The position numbers and the translations under genes were made by a program. The notes beneath the pieces are model-generated. The model was not told the origin of the DNA. It made no database searches and saw only the letters and a program-made list of their open reading frames with translations. From positions 96,430-160,429 of the forward strand of contig NZ_AOMD01000025.1 of assembly GCF_000336915.1 (NCBI RefSeq): a stretch of DNA of 64,000 nt. The letters are read 5' to 3'. Shown here one piece after another: positions 43,519-52,829 of the stretch (its first letter is position 1; the number at the start of each line of letters is the position of its first letter). Source of the stretch: Halococcus saccharolyticus DSM 5350 (GTDB lineage Archaea > Halobacteriota > Halobacteria > Halobacteriales > Halococcaceae).

Positions 43519-43560
43519 GAAGCGCTACGTTTTTGTAACCCAATACGGTAGAAGCGCTAC
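43519..43560 (+). promoter_or_regulatory. Promoter region of the ribosomal superoperon with direct repeats
   Basis: GAAGCGCTAC occurs twice in direct orientation, at 43519-43528 and 43551-43560, 32 bases apart (about three helical turns). Between them GTTTTTGTAA (43529-43538) is a plausible TATA region, giving a leader of roughly 30 bases before the ATG at 43593. Confidence 0.45.
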
Positions 43561-43592
43561 AGTCTAGTGGCACGGCGCGAAAGCGTCACGGT

Positions 43593-44435
43593 ATGACAGT
43601 CAGCCTGCTCGTGCCGTCGTCCCTTTGCCGGGAGGCCGCCGACAAGCGCGAGGCGACCCACAAGGTCGGTCTCGTTGCCCGCGCGGCCACCGTCTTCCGG
43701 GTCGACCGTGTGGTGGTCTTCCCGGATCCCGACGGCGACCGGCGATGGGGTGGCGGGTTCGTTTCGACAGTGATGGAGTACGCCGCGACCGCCCCTTACC
43801 TCCGAAAGGAGGCGTGGGGCACGCGGGACGAACTGGAGCAGGTGGGCGTCCTGCCGCCGCTTCGCGCCGTCTCACGGACCGGCTCCGAATCCCAAGGTTC
43901 GGGGTCGTCAAGACAGGGAATCGTGACCGAGGTCGGCCCTGATGGACGCGTTCGGGTCAATTGCGGACTGCAACACCCGATCTCGCTGGTCGATCCCACC
44001 GACGTGGGACTCGACGAGGGGGAGCGTGTGACCGTCAGGATCTCTTCGCGAGAGCCGGTCCGCGCGCGGATCGTCGACGAGCCCCTTCCGGGGTTCGTCG
44101 TCGAGCGCGCGGACCTCTCGGCAGCGCTCGGCCGTGAGGACGCCGGGCTCCGGATCGCCACGTCGCGCCACGGTCAGGCGCTCACGACGGAGCGACTCGG
44201 AGTGCTGGCCGGACGGGTCGAAGACGGCATGACTGTCGCCTTCGGCGCGCCCGAGCGAGGGCTGCCGGCGATGCTCGGCATCGACACGGCGTCGGTGGCG
44301 AGTGCGGACGAGACCGGGTCGGACCCTGGAGGGTTCGATCGCTGGCTCGACACGGTTCCGAACCAGGGCAGCGAGGTCGTGCGCACCGAGGAAGCGGTGT
44401 TCGCCACCCTCGCCTGCCTCACCCTACCGCGATAG
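43593..44435 (+). CDS. SPOUT-type RNA methyltransferase-like protein (280 aa)
   Basis: First gene of the ribosomal cluster. Fits the archaeal putative RNA methylase family (SPOUT fold with an inserted OB-like domain): TVSLLVPSSLCREAADK, HKVGLVARAATVFRVDRVVVF, an OB insert near residues 108-165 (GIVTEVGPDGRVRVNCGLQ), then AFGAPERGLPAMLG and the trefoil-knot end NQGSEVVRTEEAVFATLACL. Substrate not known, but always placed beside uL3 in haloarchaea, suggesting rRNA. The uL3 start follows after 16 bases. Confidence 0.85.
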   Translation: MTVSLLVPSSLCREAADKREATHKVGLVARAATVFRVDRVVVFPDPDGDRRWGGGFVSTVMEYAATAPYLRKEAWGTRDELEQVGVLPPLRAVSRTGSESQGSGSSRQGIVTEVGPDGRVRVNCGLQHPISLVDPTDVGLDEGERVTVRISSREPVRARIVDEPLPGFVVERADLSAALGREDAGLRIATSRHGQALTTERLGVLAGRVEDGMTVAFGAPERGLPAMLGIDTASVASADETGSDPGGFDRWLDTVPNQGSEVVRTEEAVFATLACLTLPR

Positions 44436-44437
44436 CA

Positions 44438-44442
44438 GGAGG
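44438..44442 (+). promoter_or_regulatory. Shine-Dalgarno site of uL3
   Basis: GGAGG nine bases before the uL3 ATG. Unlike most genes here, which look leaderless, uL3 lies inside a message and carries a strong SD, which fixes its start. Confidence 0.7.
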
Positions 44443-44451
44443 AGAACACAT

Positions 44452-45465
44452 ATGGTACAACCAAGCAGACCACGCAAGGGCTCGTTGGGATACGGCCCGC
44501 GACAACGCGCGAGTAGCGAAGTCCCGCGCTTCGGCTCGTGGCCCGAGGCTGACGGCCAGCCTGGGCTCCAGGGCTTTGCCGGCTACAAGGCCGGCATGAG
44601 CCACGTCGTGATGATCGACGACGCGGCCAACTCCCCGCGCGAAGGCATGGAACAGACAGTACCCGTGACGGTGGTCGAGACGCCACCGATGCGGGCGGTC
44701 GCGCTCCGGGCGTACGAGGACACGCCCTACGGACTGCGGCCGTTGACCGAGACGTGGACCGACGAGTTCCACGCGGACCTCGACCGCGCGCTCGACGTCC
44801 CCGACGGCGAGGCCGACCCGGATGCGTTCCGGGAGGCCATCAGTGAGGCCGATATCGGCGACATCCGCGCGATCACCCACACGGTACCGGGCGAGATGGC
44901 GAACGTCCCGAAGAAACGCCCGGACGTGATGGAGACCCGGATCGGCGGCGGCTCGCTCGACGATCGGGTCGAGTTCGGGCTCGAGCTCATCACCGGCGGC
45001 GGCGAACACAACCTGACCGAAGTGTTCCGCCCCGGCGAGTACATGGACGCCGCCGGCGTCACGAAGGGCAAGGGCACCCAGGGCCCCGTCAAGCGCTGGG
45101 GCGTCCAGAAACGGAAGGGCAAACACTTCCGCCAGGGCTACCGCCGACGGATCGGCAACCTCGGCCCGTGGAACCCCTCGAGGGTTCGCTCGACTGTCCC
45201 CCAGCAGGGCCAGACGGGCTACCACCAGCGAACCGAGCTCAACAAACGCCTCGTCGACGCCGGCGACGGCGACGAACCCTCGGTCGACGGCGGGTTCGTC
45301 AACTACGGCGAGATCGACGGGCCGTACGCGCTCGTGAAGGGGTCGCTTCCCGGTCCGGACCAGCGGCTTCTCCGGTTCCGGCCGGCGATCAGACCCGGTG
45401 ACCAACCGCGCCTCGATCCCGAGGTCCGGTACGTCTCGACGGCATCGAACCAGGGGCAAGGATAA
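44452..45465 (+). CDS. rpl3: Ribosomal protein uL3
   Basis: Early-assembling large-subunit protein whose loop reaches the peptidyl-transferase centre. The 337 residues start PSRPRKGSLGYGPRQRA; FAGYKAGMSHVVMIDD and VTKGKGTQGPVKRWGVQ (the central loop) are the archaeal/eukaryal uL3 signatures, with RRRIGNLGPWNPSRV later. Ends one base before uL4. Confidence 0.97.
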   Translation: MVQPSRPRKGSLGYGPRQRASSEVPRFGSWPEADGQPGLQGFAGYKAGMSHVVMIDDAANSPREGMEQTVPVTVVETPPMRAVALRAYEDTPYGLRPLTETWTDEFHADLDRALDVPDGEADPDAFREAISEADIGDIRAITHTVPGEMANVPKKRPDVMETRIGGGSLDDRVEFGLELITGGGEHNLTEVFRPGEYMDAAGVTKGKGTQGPVKRWGVQKRKGKHFRQGYRRRIGNLGPWNPSRVRSTVPQQGQTGYHQRTELNKRLVDAGDGDEPSVDGGFVNYGEIDGPYALVKGSLPGPDQRLLRFRPAIRPGDQPRLDPEVRYVSTASNQGQG

Positions 45466-46206
45466 ATGAACGCAACAGTCTACGACACCGACGGCGGCGA
45501 GGCGGGCGAGGTCGACCTCCCCGCGGTCTTCGAGACGCCGTACCGGCCCGACCTGATCGGCGATGCGGTGCGCGCCGCACAGGCGAACCGCACCCAGGCC
45601 ACCGGTGCCGACGACTACGCCGGGATGCGGACACCCGCCGAGTCACAGGGCAGCGGTCGCGGCATGGCCCACGTTCCCCGATCGAACGGTCAGGGCCGCC
45701 GCGTTCCCCAGACCGTGGGCGGCCGGAAGGCCCACCCGCCGAAAGAAGAGAAGGACAGCTCGAAGAGCATCAACACGAAGGAGCGAAAACTCGCCACCCG
45801 GAGCGCGATCGCCGCGACGGCCGACGCCGAACGGGTGGTCGACCGTGGCCACGACTTCGACGATCTCGAGCTCCCGCTCGTGGTGAGTGACGAGTTCGAG
45901 GACCTCGTGAAGACCCAAGAGGTCGTCTCCCTGCTCGAATCGCTCGGCGTCCACGACGACATCGAGCGTGCCGAGGACAAACGCGTCCGCGCGGGTCGCG
46001 GGACGACGCGTGGCCGGAAGTACAAGCGGCCGTCGTCGATCCTGTTCGTCACGAGCGACGAACCATCGCGCGCGGCGCGAAACCTCGCGGGAGCGGACGT
46101 CGCTACCGCGCGGGAGGTCAACACCGAGGACCTCGCGCCGGGCGCACAGGGTGGCCGGCTGACGATCTGGACCGAGAGCGCCATCGAGGAGGTGGCGGAC
46201 CGATGA
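45466..46206 (+). CDS. rpl4: Ribosomal protein uL4
   Basis: Lines the exit tunnel. Residues ~58-105 hold the tunnel loop (QGSGRGMAHVPRSNGQGRRV, GGRKAHPPK), and the later RGTTRGRKYKRPSSILFV and ARNLAGADV belong to the globular domain. 246 residues. No gap to uL3; its last four bases (ATGA) overlap uL23. Confidence 0.97.
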   Translation: MNATVYDTDGGEAGEVDLPAVFETPYRPDLIGDAVRAAQANRTQATGADDYAGMRTPAESQGSGRGMAHVPRSNGQGRRVPQTVGGRKAHPPKEEKDSSKSINTKERKLATRSAIAATADAERVVDRGHDFDDLELPLVVSDEFEDLVKTQEVVSLLESLGVHDDIERAEDKRVRAGRGTTRGRKYKRPSSILFVTSDEPSRAARNLAGADVATAREVNTEDLAPGAQGGRLTIWTESAIEEVADR

Positions 46207-46454
46207 GTTCGATCCGCTACCCACACGTCACCGAGAAGGCGATGAACGAGATGGACTACCGGAACAAGCTCCAGTTCATCGTTGCGCTCGACGCGACGAA
46301 GCCGGAGATCGCCGAGGAGATCGAGGAGCGCTTCGACGTCTCGATCGTCGACGTCACAACGCAAGTGACGCCGAACGGCGAGAAGAAAGCCACCGTCAAA
46401 CTCAGCGAGGACGACGATGCGGACGAAGTCGCCTCGCGCATCGGGGTGTTCTGA
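46203..46454 (+). CDS. rpl23: Ribosomal protein uL23
   Basis: 83-residue exit-tunnel-rim protein and docking site for SRP. YPHVTEKAMNEMDYRNKLQF and the VDVTTQVTPNGEKKATVKL strand are typical; length is normal for archaea. Overlaps uL4 by four bases and is two bases from uL2. Confidence 0.97.
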   Translation: MSSIRYPHVTEKAMNEMDYRNKLQFIVALDATKPEIAEEIEERFDVSIVDVTTQVTPNGEKKATVKLSEDDDADEVASRIGVF

Positions 46455-46456
46455 AC

Positions 46457-47170
46457 ATGGGACGACGAATCCAGGGCCAGCGCCGGGGTCGGGGCGGACC
46501 GACGTTCCGCGCGCCATCCCATCGATACAAGGCAGAGCTCTCGCACCGATCGACCGAGGATAACGACCTGATCTCGGGGACGGTCGTCGACATCGAGCAC
46601 GACCCCGCCCGGAGCGCACCCGTGGCGGCGGTCGAGTTCGAGGACGGCGACCAGCGCCTCGTGCTCGCGCCGGAAGGCATCGGCGTCGGCGAGGAACTTC
46701 AGGTCGGTGTCTCGGCCGAGATCAAGCCGGGTAACACGCTCCCGCTCGCCGAGATCCCCGAAGGGGTCCCGGTGTGTAACGTCGAGAGTCAGCCGGGCGA
46801 CGGCGGGAAGTTCGCCCGCGCATCGGGCGTGAACGCCCAACTCATCACCCACGACCGCCAGGTGGCGGTCGTCGAACTGCCGAGCGACGAGGTGAAGCGC
46901 CTCGACCCGCAGTGTCGCGCCACGATCGGCGTGGTCGCGGGCGGCGGACGAACGGAGAAGCCGTTCGTGAAGGCAGGCAACAAGCACCACAAGATGCGTG
47001 CGCGCGGGACGAAGTACCCGCGGGTGCGTGGCGTCGCGATGAACGCCATCGACCACCCGTTCGGCGGTGGCGGTCGCCAGCACCCCGGGAAACCGAAAAG
47101 CGTCTCGCGCGACGCGCCGCCCGGCCGGAAGGTCGGCGACATCGCCAGCAAGCGGACCGGGAGGAAGTGA
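46457..47170 (+). CDS. rpl2: Ribosomal protein uL2
   Basis: Essential for subunit joining and peptidyl transfer. Archaeal form of 237 residues: GRRIQGQRRGRGGPTFRAPS at the start, PEGVPVCNVESQPGDGGKFARA, and the conserved His region RGVAMNAIDHPFGGGGRQHPG near the C-terminus. Confidence 0.97.
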   Translation: MGRRIQGQRRGRGGPTFRAPSHRYKAELSHRSTEDNDLISGTVVDIEHDPARSAPVAAVEFEDGDQRLVLAPEGIGVGEELQVGVSAEIKPGNTLPLAEIPEGVPVCNVESQPGDGGKFARASGVNAQLITHDRQVAVVELPSDEVKRLDPQCRATIGVVAGGGRTEKPFVKAGNKHHKMRARGTKYPRVRGVAMNAIDHPFGGGGRQHPGKPKSVSRDAPPGRKVGDIASKRTGRK

Positions 47171-47173
47171 CTC

Positions 47174-47596
47174 ATGAGTTCGGACTACAGAACCGGTCGC
47201 GAGGGCGAGTTCACCTACCGCGGCCACACAGTGGAGGAGCTACAGTCAATGGACCGAGAGGCGGTCGCGGAGCTGCTGCCCGCACGCCTGCGCCGCACCA
47301 TCGAGCGCGGCCTCTCGGTCGAACAGGAACAGCTGATCGAGGAGGCCAAGGAAAGCGGCAGCGAGGAGACCGCTAACGATCCGATCAGAACGCACCTGCG
47401 CGACATGCCGGTGCTGCCCGCGTTCGTCGACAAGACGTTCGCGGTCCACAACGGCCAGGAGTTCGAGCGGGTCCGTGTCGAGCCAGAGATGCTCGGCCAT
47501 TACTTGGGCGAGTTCCAGCTCACCCGGACCTCGGTCGAACACGGCCAGGCGGGGATCGGCGCGACACGCTCCTCGAAGTTCGTGCCGCTCAAATGA
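47174..47596 (+). CDS. rps19: Ribosomal protein uS19
   Basis: Small-subunit head protein, 140 residues. The family core is [31 protein letters not shown] (split here by normal spacing), ending [12 protein letters not shown]. An N-terminal archaeal/eukaryal extension carries [26 protein letters not shown]-type SD lies ~10 bases before the ATG at the end of uL2. Confidence 0.96.
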   Translation: MSSDYRTGREGEFTYRGHTVEELQSMDREAVAELLPARLRRTIERGLSVEQEQLIEEAKESGSEETANDPIRTHLRDMPVLPAFVDKTFAVHNGQEFERVRVEPEMLGHYLGEFQLTRTSVEHGQAGIGATRSSKFVPLK

Positions 47597-47597
47597 T

Positions 47598-47602
47598 GGA
47601 GG
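47598..47602 (+). promoter_or_regulatory. Shine-Dalgarno site of uL22
   Basis: GGAGG eight bases before the uL22 ATG in one of the few real gaps (14 bases) of the operon. Confidence 0.65.
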
Positions 47603-47610
47603 CATAAGAC

Positions 47611-48084
47611 ATGGGAATCAGCTACAGCGTGGACGCTGACCCCGAGCGAACGGCGAAAGCCATGCTCCGGGAGCGCCACATGAGCCACAAGCACAGCAAG
47701 GAGATCGCCCGGGAGCTGAAGGGGCGCACCGTCGCCGACGCACGCGAGTATCTCGAGAGCGTGATCGCGGGCGACCAGTCGGTTCCCTTCCGCTCGCACA
47801 ACTCGGGCGTCGGGCATCGCAGCGACATCGACGGCTGGGACGCCGGTCGCTATCCCGAGAAGGCCTCGAAGGCCTTCCTCGATCTGCTCGAAAACGTCGG
47901 CGCGAACGCCGAACACCAGGGGTTCGAGCCCGATCCGATGACGATCAAACACGTCGCCGCTCACAAGATCGGCGAGGTGCAGGGCCGACAGCCCCGGGCG
48001 ATGGGCCGCGCGAGCGCGTGGAACACGCCCGAGGTCGACGTCGAGTTGATCGTCGAAGAACCCGACGAGGAGGGTGAGAACTGA
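47611..48084 (+). CDS. rpl22: Ribosomal protein uL22
   Basis: Exit-tunnel protein, 157 residues. MGISYSVDADPERTAKAMLR, HMSHKHSKEIARELKGRTV and the tunnel hairpin end GRASAWNTPEVDVELIVEE-like segment fit the archaeal L22 family. Its stop overlaps the uS3 start by one base (TGATG). Confidence 0.96.
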   Translation: MGISYSVDADPERTAKAMLRERHMSHKHSKEIARELKGRTVADAREYLESVIAGDQSVPFRSHNSGVGHRSDIDGWDAGRYPEKASKAFLDLLENVGANAEHQGFEPDPMTIKHVAAHKIGEVQGRQPRAMGRASAWNTPEVDVELIVEEPDEEGEN

Positions 48085-49202
48085 TGGGCTCCGAGCAGAC
48101 GTTCATCGAGGACGGGATGCAGCGGACCCAGATCGACGAGTTCTTCGGCGACGAGCTGGAGCGCGCTGGCTACGGCGGGATGGAGCTCGCCAAGACCCCG
48201 ATGGGGACCCAGATCGTCCTGCGAGCGGAGAAGCCCGGCATGGTGATCGGGAAGGGTGGGAAGAACATCCGGAAGATCACGACCCAGCTCGAAGAGCGCT
48301 TCGACCTTGACGACCCCCAAATCGACGTCCAAGAAGTCGACGAACCCGACCTCAACGCCCAGATCGTCGCGGATCGACTGGGCAACGCCCTCGAACGTGG
48401 CTGGTACTTCCGGAAGGCGGGCCACACCACGATCGACCGGATCATGGACGCTGGCGCGCGCGGTGCGGAGATCACCCTGAACGGCAAGGTGACGGGCGCA
48501 CGCTCGCGCAACGAGAAGTTCAACCGGGGCTACATCAAGCACAACGGCGAGCCGGCCCAGAGCATCGTCGATCGCGGCGACGGCGTCGCGGTGATGAAGC
48601 TCGGGACGATCGGCGTCACGGTGAAGATCATCCCGCCGGATGCGGAGCTGCCCGACGACTTCCGTATCCAGGAGGACGTCGACACCAGCGTGCTCGAACC
48701 CGAAGAGGTCGAGGGCGACGACGTCGAGGAACTCCTCAGCGGCGACGGCGAGGAGCCGGTCGCCGGCCCCGAGGAGTCCGACAGCGAAGAGGACTTCGAG
48801 GTGACCGAAACGCCCCCCGAGGGCGAAGCGGAAACCACCGAGGCCGGAGCCGAGGAGATCATCGAAGAGGAGATCGAGGCCGAGCAGGGTGCGGCCGAGA
48901 CCGCACCGGACGAATCCGTCGAAGCGAGCGAGGACATCGACGAGGAGCTCTCCGAGGAGACCGACGCCGCAGCCGAAGCGATCCTCGACGAGATGGACGA
49001 CGCCGAGGCCGATTCGGACCTCACCGCCATCGACGGCGTGGGCGACGCGAAGGCCGACGCGCTGGTCGAGGCCGGCTTCGAGTCGGTCGCGGCCGTGCGC
49101 GCGGCGAGCGAGGACGACCTCGCCGAGGCCGAAGGCGTCGGCCCGGCGTTCGCCGAGCGCATCAAGGAGGGTGCCGAGGATCTCGGCGGAGGTGACGCCT
49201 GA
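48084..49202 (+). CDS. rps3: Ribosomal protein uS3 with C-terminal helix-hairpin-helix extension
   Basis: mRNA-entry protein with a KH domain (GMVIGKGGKNIRKITTQLEER, about 52-72) and the S3 C-domain (RNEKFNRGYIKHNGEPAQSI, VMKLGTIGVTVKIIPP). At 372 residues it is much longer than bacterial S3 (about 230). After a ~90-residue acidic linker, residues ~313-372 form a helix-hairpin-helix module: [20 protein letters not shown] ... LAEAEGVGPAFAERIKEG. The same module type occurs on eL32 in this operon. Confidence 0.95.
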   Translation: MGSEQTFIEDGMQRTQIDEFFGDELERAGYGGMELAKTPMGTQIVLRAEKPGMVIGKGGKNIRKITTQLEERFDLDDPQIDVQEVDEPDLNAQIVADRLGNALERGWYFRKAGHTTIDRIMDAGARGAEITLNGKVTGARSRNEKFNRGYIKHNGEPAQSIVDRGDGVAVMKLGTIGVTVKIIPPDAELPDDFRIQEDVDTSVLEPEEVEGDDVEELLSGDGEEPVAGPEESDSEEDFEVTETPPEGEAETTEAGAEEIIEEEIEAEQGAAETAPDESVEASEDIDEELSEETDAAAEAILDEMDDAEADSDLTAIDGVGDAKADALVEAGFESVAAVRAASEDDLAEAEGVGPAFAERIKEGAEDLGGGDA

Positions 49203-49426
49203 TGGCGATCCTCCACGCCGAAGAGATGCGCGACATGACGCCCGCCGAGCGCGAGGCCGAGCTCGAGGAGCTCGAAACCGAGCTGCTCAATACCAAAGCT
49301 GTGCAGGCCGCCGGTGGCGCGCCCGAAAACCCTGGCCGGATCGGGGAGCTCCGGCGCACGATCGCGCGACTCAAAACGATCAGAAACGAGGAAGGCGACC
49401 TCGACGAGAACGGAGAGAGTGCCTGA
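49202..49426 (+). CDS. rpmC: Ribosomal protein uL29
   Basis: 74-residue two-helix protein at the tunnel exit. MRDMTPAEREAELEELETEL and GRIGELRRTIARLKTI are the conserved helices; a short acidic tail follows. One-base overlap with both neighbours. Confidence 0.95.
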   Translation: MAILHAEEMRDMTPAEREAELEELETELLNTKAVQAAGGAPENPGRIGELRRTIARLKTIRNEEGDLDENGESA

Positions 49427-49788
49427 TGGCGCTCACTCCCGCAACGCTCGCTCGACACGAACTCTGTGGCCTGCACACGCGGGTCGCAGCGGCCGACAAC
49501 CCATCCCTCACGGGTATCGAGGGACGGGTCGTGCGCGAGACGAAGAACACGCTGTCGGTCGAGACGGATTCGACGGACGACAGTGGGGCCACACCGGCCG
49601 CGAAACAGGTGCCGAAGGCGGGCGCGACGTTCGAGTTCGCGCTCGATGGCGAGTCGGTCGCCCCGACGGACGTCACCCCGGCCGACCCCAAAGCAGCCGA
49701 GACCGTCCACGTGACGGTCGAGGGCGAGCGGCTGGTCGCGACACCGGCCCGCCGCACCGAACGGAGCAGTGATTCGACATGGCGCTAG
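49426..49788 (+). CDS. rnp1: Ribonuclease P protein component 1 (Rpp29/Pop4)
   Basis: Archaeal RNase P subunit that supports tRNA 5' processing. ARHELCGLHTRVAAADNPSL, GIEGRVVRETKNTLSVETD and the late strands match the Sm-like Rpp29 fold. Its place between uL29 and uS17 is the usual archaeal one. 120 residues; overlaps uS17 by ten bases. Confidence 0.93.
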   Translation: MALTPATLARHELCGLHTRVAAADNPSLTGIEGRVVRETKNTLSVETDSTDDSGATPAAKQVPKAGATFEFALDGESVAPTDVTPADPKAAETVHVTVEGERLVATPARRTERSSDSTWR

Positions 49789-50192
49789 GATTGAACGTCG
49801 ACGAACCCGAGACGACCTGCGATGACCCCAACTGTCCGTTCCACGGCACGGTCTCCGTGCGCGGTGGGACGGTCGACGGGATGGTCGCCTCGACGGAGAT
49901 GCACAGAACGGTGATCGTCGAACGCGAGTACGACGTGACGGTCCCGAAGTACGACCGGAAGATGAAGCGGCGCTCGCGCACCCCCGCGCACGCGCCCGAC
50001 TGCCTCGACCTCTCGGTGGGCGACGCGGTCCGGATCGCCGAGACCCGGCCGCTCTCGAAGACCAAGGCCCACGTCGTGGTCGGCACGCTCGACACGACGC
50101 GGGACCTCGGCGCGAGCAGCCTCTCGGGGCCGTCCGATCCCGATTCGGAGGTCGCCCTCGACGAGATCGAGAGTGCGGGAGGTGACGCCTGA
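49779..50192 (+). CDS. rps17: Ribosomal protein uS17
   Basis: OB-fold 16S-binding protein, 137 residues. [20 protein letters not shown] is the archaeal N-terminal form, then [21 protein letters not shown] strand, [19 protein letters not shown] and the [12 protein letters not shown] end. An acidic tail follows. Confidence 0.96.
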   Translation: MALGLNVDEPETTCDDPNCPFHGTVSVRGGTVDGMVASTEMHRTVIVEREYDVTVPKYDRKMKRRSRTPAHAPDCLDLSVGDAVRIAETRPLSKTKAHVVVGTLDTTRDLGASSLSGPSDPDSEVALDEIESAGGDA

Positions 50193-50590
50193 TGGAAGCG
50201 CTCGCCGCCGACGTCACACAGGGCCTGGAGAAGGGGTCGCTCGTGACGTGTGCGGACAACACGGGCGCACGCGAGCTGAAGGTCATCAGCGTGTCGGGCT
50301 ACTCCGGTACGAAGAACCGCCACCCGAAGGCGGGTCTCGGCGACAAGGTGTCGGTCTCGGTGACCAAGGGCACACCCGAGATGCGCCGTCAGGTGCTCGA
50401 AGCCGTGATCGTGCGCCAGCGCAAGCCGATCCGACGACCCGACGGCACCCGTGTGAAGTTCGAGGACAACGCCGCCGTGGTCGTCGACGAGAACGAGGAC
50501 CCCCGGGGTACGGAGCTCCGCGGGCCCGTCGCGCGCGAAGTCGCCGAGCGGTTCGGCTCGATCGCGAGCGCGGCCACGATGATCGTCTGA
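50192..50590 (+). CDS. rpl14: Ribosomal protein uL14
   Basis: 132 residues. [20 protein letters not shown] and [20 protein letters not shown] are the hallmark strands, ending [17 protein letters not shown]. Situated at the intersubunit face next to uL3. Confidence 0.97.
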   Translation: MEALAADVTQGLEKGSLVTCADNTGARELKVISVSGYSGTKNRHPKAGLGDKVSVSVTKGTPEMRRQVLEAVIVRQRKPIRRPDGTRVKFEDNAAVVVDENEDPRGTELRGPVAREVAERFGSIASAATMIV

Positions 50591-50601
50591 GGTACGAACG
50601 C

Positions 50602-50958
50602 ATGAGCAAACAACCACACAAACAACGGACACGAACGGAGCGCGCACCGCTCCACGAGAAGCATCGCCAGGTCCGTGCGACGCTCGCCGACGATCTCCGC
50701 GAAGAGTACGGCCGGCGGAACGCCCGAGTCAACGAGGGCGACACCGTCGAGGTCCTCCGCGGCGACTTCGCCGGCGAGGAGGAAGACGTCGTGCGCGTCG
50801 ACCTGAAGGACGCGACCGTCCACGTCGAGGACGTCACGACCGAGACTGCCGACGGCGAGGAGGTCGCCCGACCGCTCGACGCGAGCAACCTTCGGATCAC
50901 GGAGCTCGATCTCGAGGACGACCGGCGCGAGGAGCGTCTGGAGGCCGACGATGAGTAA
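50602..50958 (+). CDS. rpl24: Ribosomal protein uL24
   Basis: KOW-domain assembly initiator, 118 residues: [17 protein letters not shown] start (here [20 protein letters not shown]), KOW core [18 protein letters not shown], then an acidic tail. The ATG at 50602 follows an 11-base gap; it overlaps eS4 by eight bases. Confidence 0.95.
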   Translation: MSKQPHKQRTRTERAPLHEKHRQVRATLADDLREEYGRRNARVNEGDTVEVLRGDFAGEEEDVVRVDLKDATVHVEDVTTETADGEEVARPLDASNLRITELDLEDDRREERLEADDE

Positions 50959-51748
50959 GCACCAGAAGCGGCTCTCGGTGCCGAACTCGTGGCCCGTCGA
51001 GCGCAAGACCGAGAAGTTCACGGTGAAGGCGGGCGCGGGCCCGCACGGCGAAAGCGGCGTTCCGCTGCTCGTCGTGTTGCGAGACGTGCTCGGCTACGTC
51101 GACTCCCGAAAGGAGGCGCGCTACGCGCTGAACCAGGGCTCGGTCCTTGTGAATGGCGACGCGCTCGACGACGAGGAACGCCCGATCGGGATGTTCGACA
51201 TCCTCGAGTTCGACGAGCGGAACGAACACTACCGGGTGTTCCCCGACGAGGGCGGACGGCTCGCGCTGACGACGATCGACGCCGACGACGCGGACTCGAA
51301 GCTCGGCAAGATCGAGGGCAAACAGCAGGTCTCCGGTGGTGCGACACAGCTCGCACTCCACGACGGGCGCACCCTCGAAGTCGACGACGCGAGCGAGTAC
51401 GCCGGCAGCGACTCGATCGTTGTCGACGAGGACGACGAAATCCTCGCGCACTTCTCCTACGAGGAGGGTGCGCTGGTGACCGCAGTCGAGGGTCGCCACG
51501 CCGGCGAGGTCGGCGAGATCGACGACATCCAGGTCACGCCAGGCAGCTCGTCGAACAACGTCACCGTCACCCAAACGAACGGCGACGGGTTCGAGACGGT
51601 CGCGGAGTACGTGGTCGTCATCGACGAGAACTTCGTCGACGACGAGACCACGGACGACGCCGGCGAGACCGCAGCGGACGCGGAATCGACGGCAGACGAC
51701 GAGGCCACGGACGACGACGCAACCGACGACGGAGGTGACGACGAATGA
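50951..51748 (+). CDS. rps4e: Ribosomal protein eS4
   Basis: Archaeal/eukaryal small-subunit protein, 265 residues. [20 protein letters not shown], an S4-like RNA-binding region ([20 protein letters not shown]), a KOW stretch ([16 protein letters not shown]) and a long Asp/Glu/Thr acidic tail (residues ~232-265). Absent from bacteria, confirming archaeal origin. Confidence 0.96.
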   Translation: MSKHQKRLSVPNSWPVERKTEKFTVKAGAGPHGESGVPLLVVLRDVLGYVDSRKEARYALNQGSVLVNGDALDDEERPIGMFDILEFDERNEHYRVFPDEGGRLALTTIDADDADSKLGKIEGKQQVSGGATQLALHDGRTLEVDDASEYAGSDSIVVDEDDEILAHFSYEEGALVTAVEGRHAGEVGEIDDIQVTPGSSSNNVTVTQTNGDGFETVAEYVVVIDENFVDDETTDDAGETAADAESTADDEATDDDATDDGGDDE

Positions 51749-52263
51749 GCGAAGCCGCGGAGTTCCACGCGATGCGCGAACCCGTGGTCGAGAAGGTCGT
51801 CGTCCACATGGGCGTCGGCGAGGGTGGCCGCGAGCTGGCGAACGCCGAGGAGATCCTCGAGGCCGTCACTGGCCAGGAGAGCGTGCGGACGCGCGCCCGG
51901 GCGACCGAGCCCGAGTTCGACATCCGCGAGGGCGATCCGATCGGGGCGAAGGTCACTCTTCGTGGCGAGGCCGCCGAGACGTTCCTCGACACCGCGCTCG
52001 ACCTCGCGGACGTCTCGCGAACCCAGTTCGACGAGACCGGCAACATCAGCTTCGGGGTCGCAGAACACACCGAGTTCCCCGACCAGGAGTACGACCCGAA
52101 CGTCGGGATCTACGGCCTCGACGTCACGGTCAACCTCAACCGACCCGGCGCACGGGTGAAACGACGGAACAAGGCTACGCGCCAGCTGCCGAGCCGTCAC
52201 CGGCTCGACGTCGAGGACGCGATCGCGTTCCTCGAGAACGAATTCGACGTGGAGGTACAATGA
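51745..52263 (+). CDS. rpl5: Ribosomal protein uL5
   Basis: Binds 5S rRNA and P-site tRNA. 172 residues: [38 protein letters not shown], and [20 protein letters not shown] are diagnostic. Four-base overlaps with eS4 and uS14. Confidence 0.97.
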   Translation: MSEAAEFHAMREPVVEKVVVHMGVGEGGRELANAEEILEAVTGQESVRTRARATEPEFDIREGDPIGAKVTLRGEAAETFLDTALDLADVSRTQFDETGNISFGVAEHTEFPDQEYDPNVGIYGLDVTVNLNRPGARVKRRNKATRQLPSRHRLDVEDAIAFLENEFDVEVQ

Positions 52264-52433
52264 GCGAGAGCGAAACCGACACCGGCGAACACGCGACGAA
52301 GCGAACAGGCCAGTTGGAGGACTGCCAGCGCTGCGGGCGCAAACAGGGCCTCGTCGGGAAGTACGACATCTGGCTCTGTCGACAGTGCTTCCGCGAGATC
52401 GCACGCGGCATGGGGTTCAGGAAGTACAAATGA
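52260..52433 (+). CDS. rps14: Ribosomal protein uS14 (zinc-binding type)
   Basis: 57-residue short form with four Cys zinc ligands, CQRCGRK and CRQCFRE, ending [13 protein letters not shown]. Contained between uL5 and uS8 with four-base overlaps on both sides. Confidence 0.97.
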   Translation: MSESETDTGEHATKRTGQLEDCQRCGRKQGLVGKYDIWLCRQCFREIARGMGFRKYK

Positions 52434-52822
52434 CGAACAACGATCCACTCGCCGACGCTCTCTCGGGGCTCGACAACGCCGGCCGCGTCGGCAAGCTCAA
52501 CCTGACCGTACAGCCCGCCTCGAACACGATCGGCTCGGTGCTGGAAGTCATCTACGACCGGGGTTACATCGACGGCTTCGAGTTCGTAGAGGACGGCCGC
52601 GCCGGCGAGTTCGAGGTCGAACTCAGCGGCGCGATCAACCGCTGTGGCACCGTCAAGCCCCGCTACTCCGCGGGAGCCGACGAGTTCGAAAAGTGGGAGA
52701 AACGGTATCTCCCCGCCCGTGATTACGGGACGCTGATCGTCACGACGAGCCACGGCGTGATGAGCCACTACGAGGCACGCGAGCAGGGCCTCGGTGGCCA
52801 GGTGCTCGCGTACGTCTACTGA
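52430..52822 (+). CDS. rps8: Ribosomal protein uS8
   Basis: 16S central-domain binder, 130 residues: [37 protein letters not shown], and [23 protein letters not shown] overlaps the uS14 stop. Confidence 0.97.
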   Translation: MTNNDPLADALSGLDNAGRVGKLNLTVQPASNTIGSVLEVIYDRGYIDGFEFVEDGRAGEFEVELSGAINRCGTVKPRYSAGADEFEKWEKRYLPARDYGTLIVTTSHGVMSHYEAREQGLGGQVLAYVY

Positions 52823-52829
52823 TCCAACA

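Noticed and set aside
43593..44435. Ribosomal protein as first gene of the cluster
   Set aside because: Its length and knot-like C-terminus fit a SPOUT methyltransferase-type protein, not a known ribosomal family.
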